Shown in pieces: positions 33,782-43,700 of a DNA stretch of 62,225 bases. The translations under genes were made by a program, and so were the position numbers. The stretch covers positions 1-62,225 of the forward strand of contig JALHIE010000048.1 of assembly GCA_022840285.1 (NCBI GenBank), in the 5' to 3' direction. Below the pieces are notes generated by a model. That model worked only from the letters and a program-made list of their open reading frames with translations. It ran no database searches and had not been told where the DNA came from. The first letter of the stretch is position 1. Every line of letters begins with the position of its first letter. The DNA comes from Porphyromonadaceae bacterium (GTDB taxonomy: Bacteria; Bacteroidota; Bacteroidia; Bacteroidales; Dysgonomonadaceae).

Positions 33782-35415
33782 TTAATCTCTGTACTTGCAG
33801 CAAGAAGGTAACGCATCATATGTTCGGTATCATGTCCTGCTTTGGCAATGGCTTTGGCAACAGCATCTGCCGATGTCTTTACCGGATCAAAATTGAGATG
33901 CAACTGTTTTGTCTTGATGTCCCAACTTGCAGAAGTGACACCACTGACAGATTTTGCTGCTTTCTCAATGCGATCCTTGCACATCTCGCACAAACCCTGC
34001 ACCGCCAGCATCGCATGCTCACTGCCCGCAGCGGCCTGCATATTGTGACCCTCATGTCCCGTGGGGGGCGCTGTACTTGCTGGAGTGGCCCCATTCATTG
34101 TATGCCCCTCGTGCCCCGTTACTGCCCTTCCTGCTTCATCGTTCATCATGCTGCGTTTCCCTGCCAACTGTGCACTGGCATCGATGGTAAATGCGCCATT
34201 GGTCACAATCTCTTCTCCGTCGTGTATGCCGGATAATACCACGTAAGCGTCACCAAGCGACGGCCCCAGTTCAATTTCCCGAAGCAGGAAGGCGGGTGTC
34301 TCGGTGTCGGGCTGTTTCACGTAGACGATGGAACGCTTTCCTGTCCAGAGGATGGCCGACTTGGGAATAACAACCTCATTGTTATATTGTTTAAGCGGAG
34401 CGTTGATGAGTGCGTTGGCATACATCTCCGGTTTTAGCTCCATGCCGGGATTGGCTGTCTCTACGCGCACTTTGGCGGTACGTGTGGCAGGATCCAGAAT
34501 GGGATTGATAAAAGATATTTTTCCCGAAAAAGTTTTACCTGGTAACGACTGAAGGGTGTATTCCAGCCGGTCGCCCACTTTCAGAAAAGGAAGATCCGAC
34601 TCGTATGCATCGAAGACAGCCCATACCTGCGACAGGTTGGCCACATCGAAGAGCACGGTGCCGGTATTTACATAATCACCCTGGTTTACATTTTTTGAAA
34701 TTACGATACCGCTTGTGGTAGCGGCTACATCGATTAGCGGAGAAACCTCACCCGACTGTTCTATGCGCGCGATCTGTTGATCGGTGAGTTTCCACAGACG
34801 TAATTTTTCTCTTACCGCCTGTATCAAAGCGGGCTGTAGATCTTTCATCTTCGCTGCTTCAATCAGTTCCTGTTGTGCGTTTAACAGCTCAGGTGAATAG
34901 ATGGTGGCGATGGGTTGTCCACGACGTACACTTTCGCCGGTAAAGGTGACAAACAATTTTTCGATGCGTCCGCTCACGTGGGATGTCTGGGATTGAGAAA
35001 GCCTTTCGTCCACCTGAATGGTGCCATAGAGTTGCACCTCCTTCACCGGATTCTGTCTGCTCACGATGGTTGTTTGTACATTAGCTAATGCGGCGGCTTC
35101 AGCCGATAGCTGAATGGCATTTGGGTCAATAGCCGCATCGCCCGATCCGGTTGTCTTTAGCGGAATGAGGTCCATGCCGCAAATGGGGCAGTCGCCCGGC
35201 TCTTCCATTCTTATCTGGGGATGCATGGCGCAGGTCCAGATGGTGGGTTCCGCTCCGTGATCATGTGCTTCTTCCACTGTAACTGTTTCCTGTGACTTTT
35301 GTTCCTTGTTGTTCCCCGAAAAAATAAGCCAACCGAGAAACAGACCGGCCAGCAGGATCAATCCGTACCTGAAATAGGGATGATTTCCAATTTCTTTTAT
35401 TTTATTCTTATCCAT
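33782..35415 (-). CDS. cusB: CusB-like RND efflux periplasmic adaptor with N-terminal metal-binding and C-terminal HMA domains
   Basis: This adaptor joins the RND pump to the outer-membrane channel. It has a membrane anchor (about 16-33), a heavy-metal-binding domain (TCAMHPQIRMEEPGDCPICG: C62, H65, C76, C79), barrel-sandwich and beta-barrel adaptor domains (about 100-400), a His/Met-rich linker, and a C-terminal HMA domain (about 465 on) with GLCEMCKDRIEKAAK. The uninterrupted frame runs on to 33664 with an implausible tail. A shifted frame instead gives the family ending YDALPSCCKYRD and a TAA at 33784-33782, before the next start. So a short deletion near 33819-33826 is likely. I give the end of the conserved tail; the literal frame ends at 33664. 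Confidence 0.85.
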
Positions 35416-35430
35416 AATGATAGTTATATT

Positions 35431-36915
35431 TTAATTGTTTGATGTATCAAAAGAATGTAATTTTTGGATGGATGCCACAATTGTGTTGTATTCGGCAATT
35501 ACCTGGGCTTGCCGCAACTGATAATCGAGCAACTGCCGCTGCACCTGAATCACGTTGGTGAGATCGCTCTTTGCAGTAACAAATTCCTGTACAACCAACT
35601 GGTAGGTTGTTCTGGCCAATTGCTCCTGTTTTCGGTAGAGTGCAATCTTACGCTCGGTATTGTCGAGTTGCTGTTTCAGTTTAAACAAATCGGACTGAAG
35701 TATATTGATCGTGTTATTGTACTTTTCCCTGGCCGATTGCCACATAAACCGGCTTTCGCGCTGTTGTGCTCTGTATTTATTCCGATATAAGGGGAGGGTG
35801 ATGGAAAACATGGGCATCACCATATCCATACCGGTCATTTCGGGTGCCATGCCCTGATCCATCTGCGCTGTCTTGCTTTCGCCAATCAGCATGTATTGCA
35901 ATCCGATCCCGAACATGGGATAACTCATTTTCTGGTCCATCTCTCTCTTTGCGCGGTATGCCAGTTCTTCTTCTTCCAGCATCCCCAACATGGGGTTTTG
36001 ATTTTCTATTTCACGCATAGAAGAAGCTTTGTCGAAGAGATAGTCTACTTTCACGATAGAATCGGGCACCACTACCTCAAAATCGACCGAACGGTTCAGC
36101 AACGCGTTAAATCTGGCTTTTTCAGCTGCAATATCCGACAAGAGACTCTCCACGTTGTTTTCTATTTCAACCATTTCCAGTTGCACACGGAGCACATCCG
36201 ACATGCCCGGGGCAGTACTGCCCATACCCGAAGACATACTGCCTCCTGAACTGCTCATGCCGGACATCGAGGAAGAGGAGGTGCCGGAAGAAGTTGTGGA
36301 TCCTCCCATCGAACCCATCCCAGACATGCCACCGCCGGTTGGTGATGAGTTGCTGCTTTTTGTCGCCAGAGAAGGAGCAGGTACTGAATAACCCGAAGAA
36401 GAACCGCTGTATGGCGATGATACCTTGCGAATGGCCAGTTCCTCGAGTTGTTTCAACAGCTGCAGGTTCTCTCGGTTGTTATTCAGTTGCTGTACCAGTG
36501 TAGAAAGGACATACCACTGGGTATATACCTCCAGGTAGAGGTTATCTCTTGTCTCCCTGAATTGTTCATACGACATTTTGGCCATGTGGGTGGCTTCAGT
36601 TTGTGCCGCCTTCTTGGTACCAAACCAGGGGAACATCTGCATAAGGGTAAAATCAGCTATCTGCCGACCACCTACAATGTCCATCGGTTTAAGAAAAAAG
36701 CCGATATCCAGTTTGGGATCTGGCCATGCACCTGCCTGTGGTACCTTTTCCAGTGATGCTTTGTAAGCCAGGAAATCGGCATTCAACCCGGGATTATTTC
36801 TACCCGCTATCTCAAGGTATCGGGCGAGTGAATCTGCCGTTTGGCCTTTGACTGGGAGTGTAATAATAAAACCCAGTAATATGATGAATAAGATGTTGAC
36901 GTTATATTGTTTCAT
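35431..36915 (-). CDS. TolC-family outer-membrane efflux protein with Met/Ser/Gly-rich insert (CusC-like)
   Basis: Starting at 36915 gives 494 residues with a signal peptide (MKQYNVNILFIILLGF). It has the outer-membrane-factor repeats, but the first coiled coil is followed by an unusual low-complexity insert (about residues 165-240) made of Ser, Gly, Met and Thr, with runs such as GGGMSGMGSMGG and MSGMSSSGGSMSSGMG. About a dozen Met residues in a flexible loop suggest Cu(I) or Ag(I) capture, as in CusF and other Met-rich copper proteins; this is inference. The start overlaps the end of cusA by 14 bp, and cusB follows after 15 bp. Confidence 0.87.
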   Translation of the reverse strand: MKQYNVNILFIILLGFIITLPVKGQTADSLARYLEIAGRNNPGLNADFLAYKASLEKVPQAGAWPDPKLDIGFFLKPMDIVGGRQIADFTLMQMFPWFGTKKAAQTEATHMAKMSYEQFRETRDNLYLEVYTQWYVLSTLVQQLNNNRENLQLLKQLEELAIRKVSSPYSGSSSGYSVPAPSLATKSSNSSPTGGGMSGMGSMGGSTTSSGTSSSSMSGMSSSGGSMSSGMGSTAPGMSDVLRVQLEMVEIENNVESLLSDIAAEKARFNALLNRSVDFEVVVPDSIVKVDYLFDKASSMREIENQNPMLGMLEEEELAYRAKREMDQKMSYPMFGIGLQYMLIGESKTAQMDQGMAPEMTGMDMVMPMFSITLPLYRNKYRAQQRESRFMWQSAREKYNNTINILQSDLFKLKQQLDNTERKIALYRKQEQLARTTYQLVVQEFVTAKSDLTNVIQVQRQLLDYQLRQAQVIAEYNTIVASIQKLHSFDTSNN

Positions 36916-39900
36916 AATCTGCAATTTTAGCTTGTTGTTTCGCTCTTTTTCGGATAACACCTTCTCTCCACCAACACTGCAGGATGGGCACGATGAACAT
37001 GGTCATCATTTGAATGACCATTCCGCCAAAAGTAGGGATTGACATGGGTACCATGATCTCTGAACCCTTGCCGGTGGAAGTGAGCACCGGAAGAAGTGCG
37101 ATCAAAGTAGTAGCTGTGGTCATTACTGCAGGTCGTACTCTTTTTTTACCGGCATAAACAACCGTTTCCCTCACTTCTTCCCTTGTCTGTGGATCTTTCT
37201 CCAGAAAGGCGTCATGAATATAGGTTCCCATCAGCACCCCATCGTCTGTAGCAATACCGAAGAGCGCTATAAATCCAACCCACACGGCAATGCTCAGATT
37301 AATAGGTTGCATATTGAACATGTCGCGCATATTCATTCCGCCAATATCAAAATTCATAAACCAGGGTTCACCATAGAGCCATAAGAGAATGAACCCACCG
37401 GCCAGCGCGACAAATATACCCGAAAAGTGAATGAGCGAGGCTGTGATTGTTTTAAACTGGAAATATAGAATGAGCAAGATAACAAGAAGACTAATCGGTA
37501 TGATAATAGCCAGCCGCTTCGATGCACGGGCTTGTTGTTCATAATTTCCGGCGAAAGTGTAGGAAACTCCTTTTGGTAATTGCATTTCACCGGTTCTTAT
37601 TTTTTCATCAAGCACCCTCTGGGCTTCCTGAACCACATCGACTTCCGCTTTACCTTCTACCTTATCGAAGATAACATATCCAATCAGGAAGGTATTCTCA
37701 CTTTGAATCATCTGCGCTCCCCGTTTATAGGTTATGTCTGTTACATCGCCCAATGGAATCTGCGCCCCCGTGGCAGTAGGCACGATGAGACGTGCCAATT
37801 CATCCGGATTCTCTCTTAACTCACGCGGATAACGCAGTCGTACCGGAAAACGTTCGCGATCTTCCACTGTGGTGGTCAGGGACATTCCGCCAACAGCGGC
37901 ACTGATCACCTCCTGCAGATCGGCCACGGTGAGACCGTATCGAGCCATCTCTTGCCGGTTTAAGCTGATCTCAATATAGGGAGCTCCCACCGCCCGATCG
38001 TAAAACACAGTAGATGGAAGTACTGAAGGAACATCTTTCAATGCTGTTTCAATTGCTTTACCACCCTGTTCTATTGATTCCAGGTCGGGACCGGATACTT
38101 TTACTCCCATTGGTGCACGCATACCGGTAGAAAGCATCACTGTTCTTGCAGCAATAGGCATTAACTTTGGTGCTGAAGTAAGCCCGGGTAGATGTGATAC
38201 GTTGACGATCTCCTGCCATATATCGTCTTCATTCTTTATTTCCGGGCGCCACTGTCTGAAATATTTACCGCGTCTGTCGTGAACGAGGCTATCTTCAGAT
38301 ATCAATCGAAAACCATCTTCCGGATTATACGTAGTATTGTTGGTCAGAATAAATTCACCATGTCTGTTTACTTTGAAACGTTTTCTATTACCGTCTTGAT
38401 CCAGTATATATTCCGGGCGGTAGATGATGGTATTTTCAAACATTTGAGTGGGTGCAGGATCGAGTGCCGAGTTGACACGTCCCCATTTGCCAATGGTCAT
38501 TTCCACCTCAGGAATATTGCTGATCCTTTTATCCAGTATTTCAATGTATTGCTGATTCTGTTCTATTCCGGTATGAGGCATACTGGTGGGCATTAGTAGA
38601 AAAGAACCTTCGTTCAAAGTAGGCATAAACTCCTGACCGATTCCAGGAAACCGGGTGCTTGCACTTTGCCAGAAACCAGTCTGTCGGAATGACCTCCATC
38701 CAACAGTTTCGAACCCTTTTGCCACAAGACCGAATGTCTTGTCGAACCCTTGCCAGATAACAAGACCAAACAGAATGGTTAAGATGGGAATAGTCATAAA
38801 TTTCCATCTGTTTGCAAGACACCATCTGAGTATTTTCTCATAATAGATTACCATCAGCCACAATGCTCCCAGGATAGCGGCAACTATTAAAATAACAAAG
38901 AAAAAATTCCGTGGTGTTCCGGCCTGTGTCCCCATGGGAAGCCAGTCCGTTGCAAGAAGATATGCTACGGCAAACAACACAATTCCTAAATTGATATAAG
39001 TAGGTATTTTTTGGTTCTTCCACCTGTGCGCGAAAAGGTTGTTCAAACCCAATAACGTAAGCGCGAAAAATAGAAAGTATCCTGTCATAATAATTAGCGC
39101 GATGCTCGCAACAATCAGTATGATGTTTGATATTTTTCGAACCTGTTTTGATGTGATTTTTATTGAGAAAATATAATACATCAACGTGGGTATCAATATG
39201 ATGCCGACCATATATGCACTAATGAGCGCAAATGTTTTGGTGAATGCCAGAGGAACAAAAAGTTTACCTTCCTGTGCTTCCAGCATGAAAACCGGGATAA
39301 AACTCACGATTGTGGTAAGCTGTCCCGTGAGAACTGCTTTGCAAAAGGTTTACCTTTTCGAATGCCCTTATTCTCTTCCATGTCCATGTGCCTGAGCGTA
39401 TTCTCGACAAATACCACTCCGACGTCAACCATGATTCCGATGGCGATTGCAATACCTGATAGGGCAACTATATTAGCTTGAATCCCCGCATATTTCATTA
39501 TGATAAAAGTGGCCAATACGCCAATAGGTAAAATGCTGGAGACAACAACCGAAGCCCTGAGGTTTAAGACCAGAACAATTACAACGATGATGGCGATAAG
39601 CGTTTCATGTGTAAGCGAAGTCTCCAGCGTACCTATTGTTTCGTGAATCAGTGCGGTCCTGTCGTAAAAAGGAACAACCGTCACTTTAGAAACAGATCCA
39701 TCTGCCAGTGTCTTTTGCGGCAATCCTGCGTCCATCTCCTTGATCCTCTCCTTCACGTTGTTGATAACCTGAAGCGGGTTGGAACCATGGCGTGCCACCA
39801 CCACGCCTCCCACGGCTTCTACCCCTTCTTTGTCGAGACCGCCCCGACGTGTAGCAGGACCAAGGGTGACGAATGCCAAATCCTTAATCTTTACCGGAAT

Positions 39901-40660
39901 ACCATCTCTTACGGTAACCACAGCTTCTTCCAGGTCGGATACTTTTTTTATGTAACCAAGTCCGCGAACAAGGTATTCCGCTTTATTGATTTCAACCGTT
40001 TCGGCACCAATATCGAGGTTGCTCTTTTGTATGGCATTCATTACATCCATGATCGTGAGATTGTATGCGCGGAGAGAATTGGGATTTACATCCACCTGGT
40101 ACTCCTTCACGAAACCACCTACGGAAGCCACCTCTGACACTCCTTCTGCCGACATCAACGAGTATCTTACATAGAAGTCCTGCACTGTCCTTAACTCATC
40201 CGGATCCCAGCCGCCTGAAGGTTTACCTGTTTCAGGGTTTCTCCCTTCCAGGGTATACCAGAAGATTTGTCCCAAAGCAGTTGCATCCGGCCCCAGGCTC
40301 GGTTGTACGCCCTGAGGCAACGTGCCGGGAGGCAATGAGTTCAATTTTTCCAGAATCCGCGAGCGGCTCCAGTAAAATTCAATATTTTCTTCGAAGATGA
40401 TGTAGATGAACGACATCCCGAGTCAGCGGGTAGGTAATCTGCTCTTGTATATCTTTGGGAGAACGTCCCATCCATTCTGTCGCAACAATCTGTTGATTGT
40501 CACTGAGATCGGGGATTGCATCTACAGGAACCGGATCCTTTGGCAGAATGCTACCCCAGTTAAAAGGTGCAACTGATATTCCCCATACTATAATAGTTAT
40601 TAATAACAGGATTGTAATAAACCTGTTATTAAGGAAATACTTGATTATTTTGTTTAGCAT
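36902..40660 (-). pseudogene. cusA: CusA-like heavy-metal RND efflux pump, frame broken at two places
   Basis: CusA is the inner-membrane proton-driven pump that exports Cu(I)/Ag(I) through CusB and CusC. It reads in three pieces: 40660 to about 40421 (MLNKIIKYFLNNRFITILLL, through IQEQITYPLT), about 40416 to 39340 (MSFIYIIFEENIEFYWSRSRIL through IVALSGIAIAIGIMVDVGVVFVENTL), and about 39338 to 36902 (AVLTGQLTTIVSFIPVFML to the end). Missing at the first junction is about 19 residues of the TSLLGIPGV...MFG segment (53 bp by frame and expected length); at the second, a short stretch between GKPFAK and AVLTG. The remaining sequence shows normal CusA motifs including IPQKALPQ-like pore regions and a full set of helices. 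A functional gene damaged by assembly is the simplest reading. Confidence 0.85.
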
Positions 40661-40817
40661 AATGATTCTATTCGATTGTTGAACAACTTATCTGTTTGAA
40701 AATAAAAGCATGCATTGTATTTTTTCAACTTCAATCCTTGTCGGTATGAAAACTTGAAAAATACATGTAAGTGTCCTGTCAATAACCGGTAATTACGATC
40801 ATTGACTGTCGAAAAAA

Positions 40818-41276
40818 TCAAATGCGGTAGGTGCAGATGTAGTTGCGGATGCTTACATCTTGCATAAAAAGCCCTTTGGGCGGAAAGTCATTTTGCAGTA
40901 AAGTGGTATTGGGTTCGGCAGCTGTCCTCCCAAGCAGGTTATTCAGGGTAAGCCATACATTTTCAAGCGTGAGGGCCAGTTTATCCGAATTAAATTCCTG
41001 TATTTGTTTCTGATAATCGTCCGTTGCAACCCGAATGGTTTCAAAGTCGCAGCAATCCTCCGCGGCGTTATTCAAATTGCAATCCGGGTTGTCTGAAGAA
41101 TGGGTTCCGCAACAGGAGTGTCCTGCTGTTTCCGGCTGACAGCACGACAACTCGTCGTCACTGGCAAATAACCTCCAGGAATACAACTCTCCTTCACAGA
41201 AATGCATGGCTATAACCGGTTGAACGGCAACCAGCGCCATGATAGCGAGTAAAAACAGAGCCAACCCTTTTTTCAT
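40818..41276 (-). CDS. HYC_CC_PP family cysteine-rich protein
   Basis: This 152-residue exported protein has a signal peptide (MKKGLALFLLAIMALVAVQP; an alternative ATG lies 5 codons upstream at 41291). The mature part has the MHFC element (H25, C27), Cys-Cys pairs at 45-46, 55-56 and 75-76, a further Cys66, and a later DFPPKGLF. That pattern defines a Bacteroidota family called HYC_CC_PP, found next to metal-efflux genes. Its molecular role is not established; periplasmic soft-metal binding is inferred from the Cys pairs and the position directly upstream of cusA, behind the operon promoter. Confidence 0.8.
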   Translation of the reverse strand: MKKGLALFLLAIMALVAVQPVIAMHFCEGELYSWRLFASDDELSCCQPETAGHSCCGTHSSDNPDCNLNNAAEDCCDFETIRVATDDYQKQIQEFNSDKLALTLENVWLTLNNLLGRTAAEPNTTLLQNDFPPKGLFMQDVSIRNYICTYRI

Positions 41277-41328
41277 TTTTAGTCTCTTCAATTATACGGT
41301 ATGAACAACAATAGCTCAAGAAAGTTGA

Positions 41329-41360
41329 CAAAAATAGGTTTTATTTTGGAATATTGCAAA
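41329..41360 (-). promoter_or_regulatory. promoter of the metal-efflux operon
   Basis: On the minus strand TTTG (41360-41357) and TATTTTTG (41336-41329) are 20 bp apart, an excellent match. The transcript would start near 41325, about 35-50 bases before the first gene. No obvious metal-regulator operator is seen, and no regulator gene lies nearby. Confidence 0.7.
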
Positions 41361-41465
41361 TCCGGGGAGATCGGACAGTTTCCTGTTTCGACGACGGATT
41401 TACCTGCTCAATGATGAGATTGCCGTAAATTTCCGGAGGTTTTAGGTCACAATACTTAAAATGAT

Positions 41466-41473
41466 TAACTTTG
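41466..41473 (+). promoter_or_regulatory. -7 box (TAACTTTG) of the CDF gene
   Basis: TAACTTTG lies 20 bp before the ATG at 41493; a weak TTTAG stretch about 21 bp upstream may serve as the partner box. Confidence 0.5.
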
Positions 41474-41492
41474 CAACACTTTTTGGTAAAAA

Positions 41493-42374
41493 ATGAAAAC
41501 CCGGTCGCTGAAAAAGTTCATGTATCTGTCCATTGCTGCAGCAGTGGTAACCATCGGTTTGAAGTTTACGGCCTATTTAAAAACTGGCTCGATGGGTTTT
41601 TTCTCCGATGCGCTGGAGTCTTTTGTGAACCTTTTTGCCGCGGTTATAGCCCTTATTCTCCTGCATATTTCCGAAAAACCTGCCGATGAGGGGCACGAAT
41701 ACGGCCACGGAAAAGCAGAATATTTCTCAAGTGCCATCGAGGGAGCACTTATCCTGATTGCGGCTTTCAGTATTATTTACACGTCAATTCCCCGGATTAT
41801 CCATCCGCAGCCGCTGGAAAACCTGGGTATAGGAACGTTGTTCTCTGTTGGGGCATCCTTGGTGAACCTGTTTGCAGGAACTCTATTGATTCAAAACGGA
41901 AAGAAACACCGGTCAATGGTGCTCGAGGCTGACGGAAAGCACCTGATGACAGATGTGTGGACTTCAGCAGGGGTTATTGCGGGAGTTTTGGTGGTAAAAT
42001 TTACGGGGCTTCTGGTACTCGACCCCATCATCGCTATTAGCGGACTGATGGATGCCTCCATTCCTCAGGAGGAAATCAGGCTGATTACGGGCTACTTCGA
42101 TTCGTTGAAAAGAAAGAACGTCGATTATCATTCGTTGTTGACACGCCAGGCCGGGCACCGGAAATTCATATCGTTTCATTTGCTGGTTCCGGGGAATTGG
42201 ACAGTGAAAGAGGGACACGACTGTGCCGAAATGATCGAACAGCGTATCGAAAACATGTTCGACGACACCGTTACCGTCACCACCCACATTGAGCCTATTG
42301 AAGATCCGTTATCGTTGAACGACATCAAAATCGACCGGATGAATTATTCCGACGATGGTGATTTCGATACCTGA
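41493..42374 (+). CDS. cation diffusion facilitator exporter, apparently missing one helix
   Basis: CDF proteins export Zn2+, Fe2+, Co2+ or related ions against protons. The 293-residue protein has helices 1-5 with the metal site GFFSDALESFVNL (helix 2, Asp) and HLMTDVWTS (helix 5, His-x-x-x-Asp), and the cytoplasmic domain ending in VTTHIEPIEDP. Normal members read LDPIIAI, then about 20 residues of helix 6, then SGLMDAS. Here LDPIIAI joins directly to SGLMDASIP (about residues 178-195), so helix 6 appears to be deleted in frame. This matches the pattern of short losses elsewhere in the window. It is divergent from the metal-efflux operon and its stop abuts that of the next gene. Confidence 0.85.
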   Translation: MKTRSLKKFMYLSIAAAVVTIGLKFTAYLKTGSMGFFSDALESFVNLFAAVIALILLHISEKPADEGHEYGHGKAEYFSSAIEGALILIAAFSIIYTSIPRIIHPQPLENLGIGTLFSVGASLVNLFAGTLLIQNGKKHRSMVLEADGKHLMTDVWTSAGVIAGVLVVKFTGLLVLDPIIAISGLMDASIPQEEIRLITGYFDSLKRKNVDYHSLLTRQAGHRKFISFHLLVPGNWTVKEGHDCAEMIEQRIENMFDDTVTVTTHIEPIEDPLSLNDIKIDRMNYSDDGDFDT

Positions 42375-43082
42375 TTACTTGACTTTTGAAAACCGGGTCA
42401 GGGAAAAATCCCCGGGCATCAATACGCTCTTCAATTTACCCTCCGGCTCAATCGCCACGAAAAAGTCGGCTGTCAGGTTATTGTCTTTCAACTTCAGAAA
42501 ATTATCCTCTTTTTTCCACGTTCCACTGGAAAGTTCCAACGAATAAAGCCGTATGGAGTAAGTTCCGTTTTCATGCGCACGAAACGTAAATTCCGGATTG
42601 AAATCGGATTGATAAAAACCATTTCTGAATTTATTTTTGTAAATATTCTTATCTATCCTTATCTTTTCCCTGTAACTGAGCAGCTCACTGCGCGACAGGA
42701 AATCACTTGAAATTGATACGGGGGACGAGGGCTTATCCGAGCTTTTTACAAAATAATTTAATTGCATCCATCTGAATCCGTCCTTCACCATAAAAATCTT
42801 GTTTCCCGTAACAGGTTCCAGGGTAATGACGTATTGGTTTGTCTCGTCGGTTAGCCTGTAGTTGCCGTTATCTTCCACCGTGTACTCCCCGAAAGACAAG
42901 GGTTGCGATATCACCAGGTCGGGAGCATTTTTGTGGCTTAATTTTATCAGGTACTTCCCGCCCGAAAACATATCCAGGTAGCAAGCCAGATCGTTGTTTG
43001 TCAATTGCAAGGCATAGGATTGTGCCCGTACCGTCAAAAAAGCAGGAAAAATAATCAGGAAAGAGAACAGTATTTTTTTCAT
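42375..43082 (-). CDS. hypothetical exported protein
   Basis: The 235-residue protein has a clear signal peptide (LFSFLIIFPAFLTVRAQ, cleaved after about 21). The mature part is predicted to be mostly beta strand (YALQLTNNDLACYLDMFSGGKYLIKL, EYTVEDNGNYRLTDETNQYVITLEP, FTFRAHENGTYSIRLYSLEL). I recognise no family or motif. It lies between the CDF gene (convergent, no gap between stops) and the V-ATPase operon, from which it is separated by a terminator. Confidence 0.6.
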   Translation of the reverse strand: MKKILFSFLIIFPAFLTVRAQSYALQLTNNDLACYLDMFSGGKYLIKLSHKNAPDLVISQPLSFGEYTVEDNGNYRLTDETNQYVITLEPVTGNKIFMVKDGFRWMQLNYFVKSSDKPSSPVSISSDFLSRSELLSYREKIRIDKNIYKNKFRNGFYQSDFNPEFTFRAHENGTYSIRLYSLELSSGTWKKEDNFLKLKDNNLTADFFVAIEPEGKLKSVLMPGDFSLTRFSKVK

Positions 43083-43144
43083 TGTTTTGGTCCTTTGTTT
43101 TCTGATCAGACTACATTTTTAGCCATTGGATTAATTGGATACAA

Positions 43145-43176
43145 AAAAGCCGCCCTTGTATCGGAGGACGGCTTTT
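43145..43176 (-). terminator. terminator of the V-type ATPase operon
   Basis: AAAAGCCGCCCT (43145-43156) and AGGACGGCTTTT (43165-43176) form a 12-bp stem with an 8-base loop. The one imperfect pair is a G-U wobble on the minus strand, and U-rich RNA follows. It is 20 bp beyond the atpK stop. Confidence 0.75.
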
Positions 43177-43195
43177 GAAGAATAATGAACTGTAT

Positions 43196-43660
43196 TTATA
43201 CCGCAATTGCGCTTCCGATAAGGAATGCAGCGGCAAGGGCCACAATAGCGTAAAGCTCGGGAAATACGGCAAGAATCAGGGTGTTACCGAAAGCATCGTG
43301 TCCCTGCCCAATCGAGACGACACCGTTAGCGCAAACCTGCCCCTGACGGATTGCCGACAACAAGCCGATAAAGCCCAGTGCAAGTCCGGCTGCAAGCGTG
43401 GCCATTGACTGGAAAAACGTGATTTCGGGCGTCAGCACGTTAAAGATGTTTTGAAACATAAAGTATCCGGCAAATCCATACAATCCTTGTGTTCCTGGCA
43501 AAGCCGTAAGAACCAAAAAGTTACCGAATTTCCCGTCCACTTTTTTAGCAGCGCCAATGGCTGCATTTCCCACAATCGTAACCCCGTAAGCACTTCCGAT
43601 ACCTGTGAGAGCCAACATAATCGCTATGCCGATATAGGCAATAAATAAATTAGTTTCCAT
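43196..43660 (-). CDS. atpK: V-type ATP synthase subunit K (rotor ring), with Na+-type binding residues
   Basis: This 154-residue proteolipid has four helices (two hairpins) and forms the membrane rotor ring. It matches the Na+-binding NtpK of Enterococcus hirae at the ligand positions: LPGTQGLYG (Thr57, Gln58), RQGQVCANG (Gln106 or Gln108) and the carboxylate in FPELYAI (Glu135). In the E. hirae enzyme these residues coordinate sodium. The ring therefore probably carries Na+. It is the last gene of the operon. Confidence 0.92.
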   Translation of the reverse strand: METNLFIAYIGIAIMLALTGIGSAYGVTIVGNAAIGAAKKVDGKFGNFLVLTALPGTQGLYGFAGYFMFQNIFNVLTPEITFFQSMATLAAGLALGFIGLLSAIRQGQVCANGVVSIGQGHDAFGNTLILAVFPELYAIVALAAAFLIGSAIAV

Positions 43661-43700
43661 AAATTGTTTTTAAATTATTGTGTTTATTAATTTCTGATTG

